Origin: Todiramphus chloris collaris
Taxonomy: Eukaryota > Chordata > Aves > Coraciiformes > Alcedinidae
Assembly: GCA_025345505.1 (NCBI GenBank)
Contig: JANVCC010000076.1
Location: 6,745,577-6,809,576 of the forward strand
Length of the DNA: 64,000 nucleotides
Direction: 5' to 3'
The notes under the pieces are model-generated. The model saw only the letters and a list, made by a program, of their open reading frames with translations. It was not told the DNA's origin and did not search any database. Both the position numbers and the translations under genes were made by a program. Shown here piece by piece: positions 63,659 through 64,000 of the stretch. Every line of letters begins with the position of its first letter. The stretch's first letter is position 1.

Positions 63659-63822
63659 CCCCCCCCTGCCCCGGTCAAACAAGAAGAGGCACTTTCTCCA
63701 GCACATTATTAAGCGTACTTCTTGGAGATTTTTAGAGTCTGTGTATATGATTGTCATAATTGTGGTAGGGAGGAATCATAGGCCAGCCACGGCCTGCAGG
63801 CTGTTAACAGTTTTGAGTTAGC

Positions 63823-63838
63823 CAGGGCAGCTGCCCTG
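63823..63838. other. Perfect 16-bp palindrome
   Basis: CAGGGCAG is followed directly by its reverse complement CTGCCCTG. It is GC-rich, unlike the surroundings, and centred on an E-box type CAGCTG core. Confidence 0.95.
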
Positions 63839-63864
63839 AGCTGACTCTCAGGTGTGTCCCATCC

Positions 63865-63888
63865 TATAAATGTCATGCTTAGTATAAA
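63865..63888 (+). promoter_or_regulatory. Two TATA boxes 18 bases apart
   Basis: TATAAA at 63865-63870 and again at 63883-63888. The second, in AGTATAAAGGGGG, has the better context for a core promoter. No coding sequence follows in the window. Confidence 0.45.
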
Positions 63889-64000
63889 GGGGGAAGTTGC
63901 TGATTACAACAGTTCTCCTGCTTCTCATTGCTGGAGGAGCCTGCTTTCCATTTTGCTCCTGAAGGCTACTTTCCCATTTATTGTGATTACTGTATTTGCT

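Larger units (their letters stand above)
63761..64000 (+). mobile_element. Probable LTR, cut off by the window end
   Basis: A possible LTR begins TGTGGTAGGGAGG at 63761. Two TATA boxes, TATAAA at 63865-63870 and 63883-63888, are followed by G-rich AAGGGGGAAGTTGC and a pyrimidine-rich leader (TTCTCCTGCTTCTC). Near 63935-63960 GGAGC...GCTCC could form a small stem, as in R regions. The CAGGGCAG/CTGCCCTG palindrome lies in the putative U3. The look is that of an avian retroviral LTR, but no poly(A) signal or 3' border is visible before the window ends, so an ordinary promoter is not excluded. Confidence 0.45.

Noticed and set aside
63504-63821. Frames crossing the assembly gap on both strands
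   Set aside because: They are built through 100 N, so they have no meaning as coding sequence.
1-64000. CRISPR array, tRNA or rRNA genes, bacterial operons
   Set aside because: No regularly spaced repeats, no cloverleaf with A and B boxes that I could recognise, and no bacterial gene structure; the CR1 and LTR content shows a bird genome.

Overview
This 64 kb window reads as non-coding vertebrate DNA from a bird, with no protein-coding gene I can support. The bird call rests on five CR1-type LINE 3' ends, four of them ending in the bird and reptile terminal motif ATTCTATG or a close variant and one in the more worn GATTCTGT. It also rests on two LTR retroelements that I recognise from memory as common avian families. 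A songbird is likely, but that is inference. The DNA is AT-rich, I see no CpG island, and the longest ATG-started frame is 130 codons and crosses a T-run. It could be a gene desert or the inside of a very large intron; the sequence alone cannot decide.

Layout: 1-5184 is unique AT-rich DNA. A CR1 3' end lies at 5185-5420 and a roughly 40-base CR1 stub at 8898-8938. From there to about 25.5 kb is unique DNA with homopolymers, T/G-rich tracts and one 32-bp tandem duplication. An LTR of about 930 bp with no visible internal retroviral part (probably a solo LTR) sits at 25499-26430. Unique DNA follows, including a 20-bp perfect palindrome at 35806, up to a CR1 at 37951-38173. A 230-bp polypurine tract (41897-42128) lies just upstream of another CR1 (42505-42823).

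The most structured region is 48148-51240, a decayed endogenous retrovirus. It has a 5' LTR with TATA box and poly(A) signal, a primer-binding-like site three bases after the LTR, and short broken remnants of gag, protease, reverse transcriptase and env. The env part keeps a membrane anchor and a 92-codon open frame of uncertain identity. About 2.6 kb of internal sequence remains and I see no 3' LTR.

The last part holds the longest CR1 (60931-61532), which keeps the end of the reverse transcriptase domain and an internal deletion. A 100-N assembly gap at 63559-63658 is bracketed by C-runs. After it comes an LTR-like segment with two TATA boxes that runs off the window end. No system of cooperating genes is present; the functional content, if any, would be regulatory and needs comparative data.
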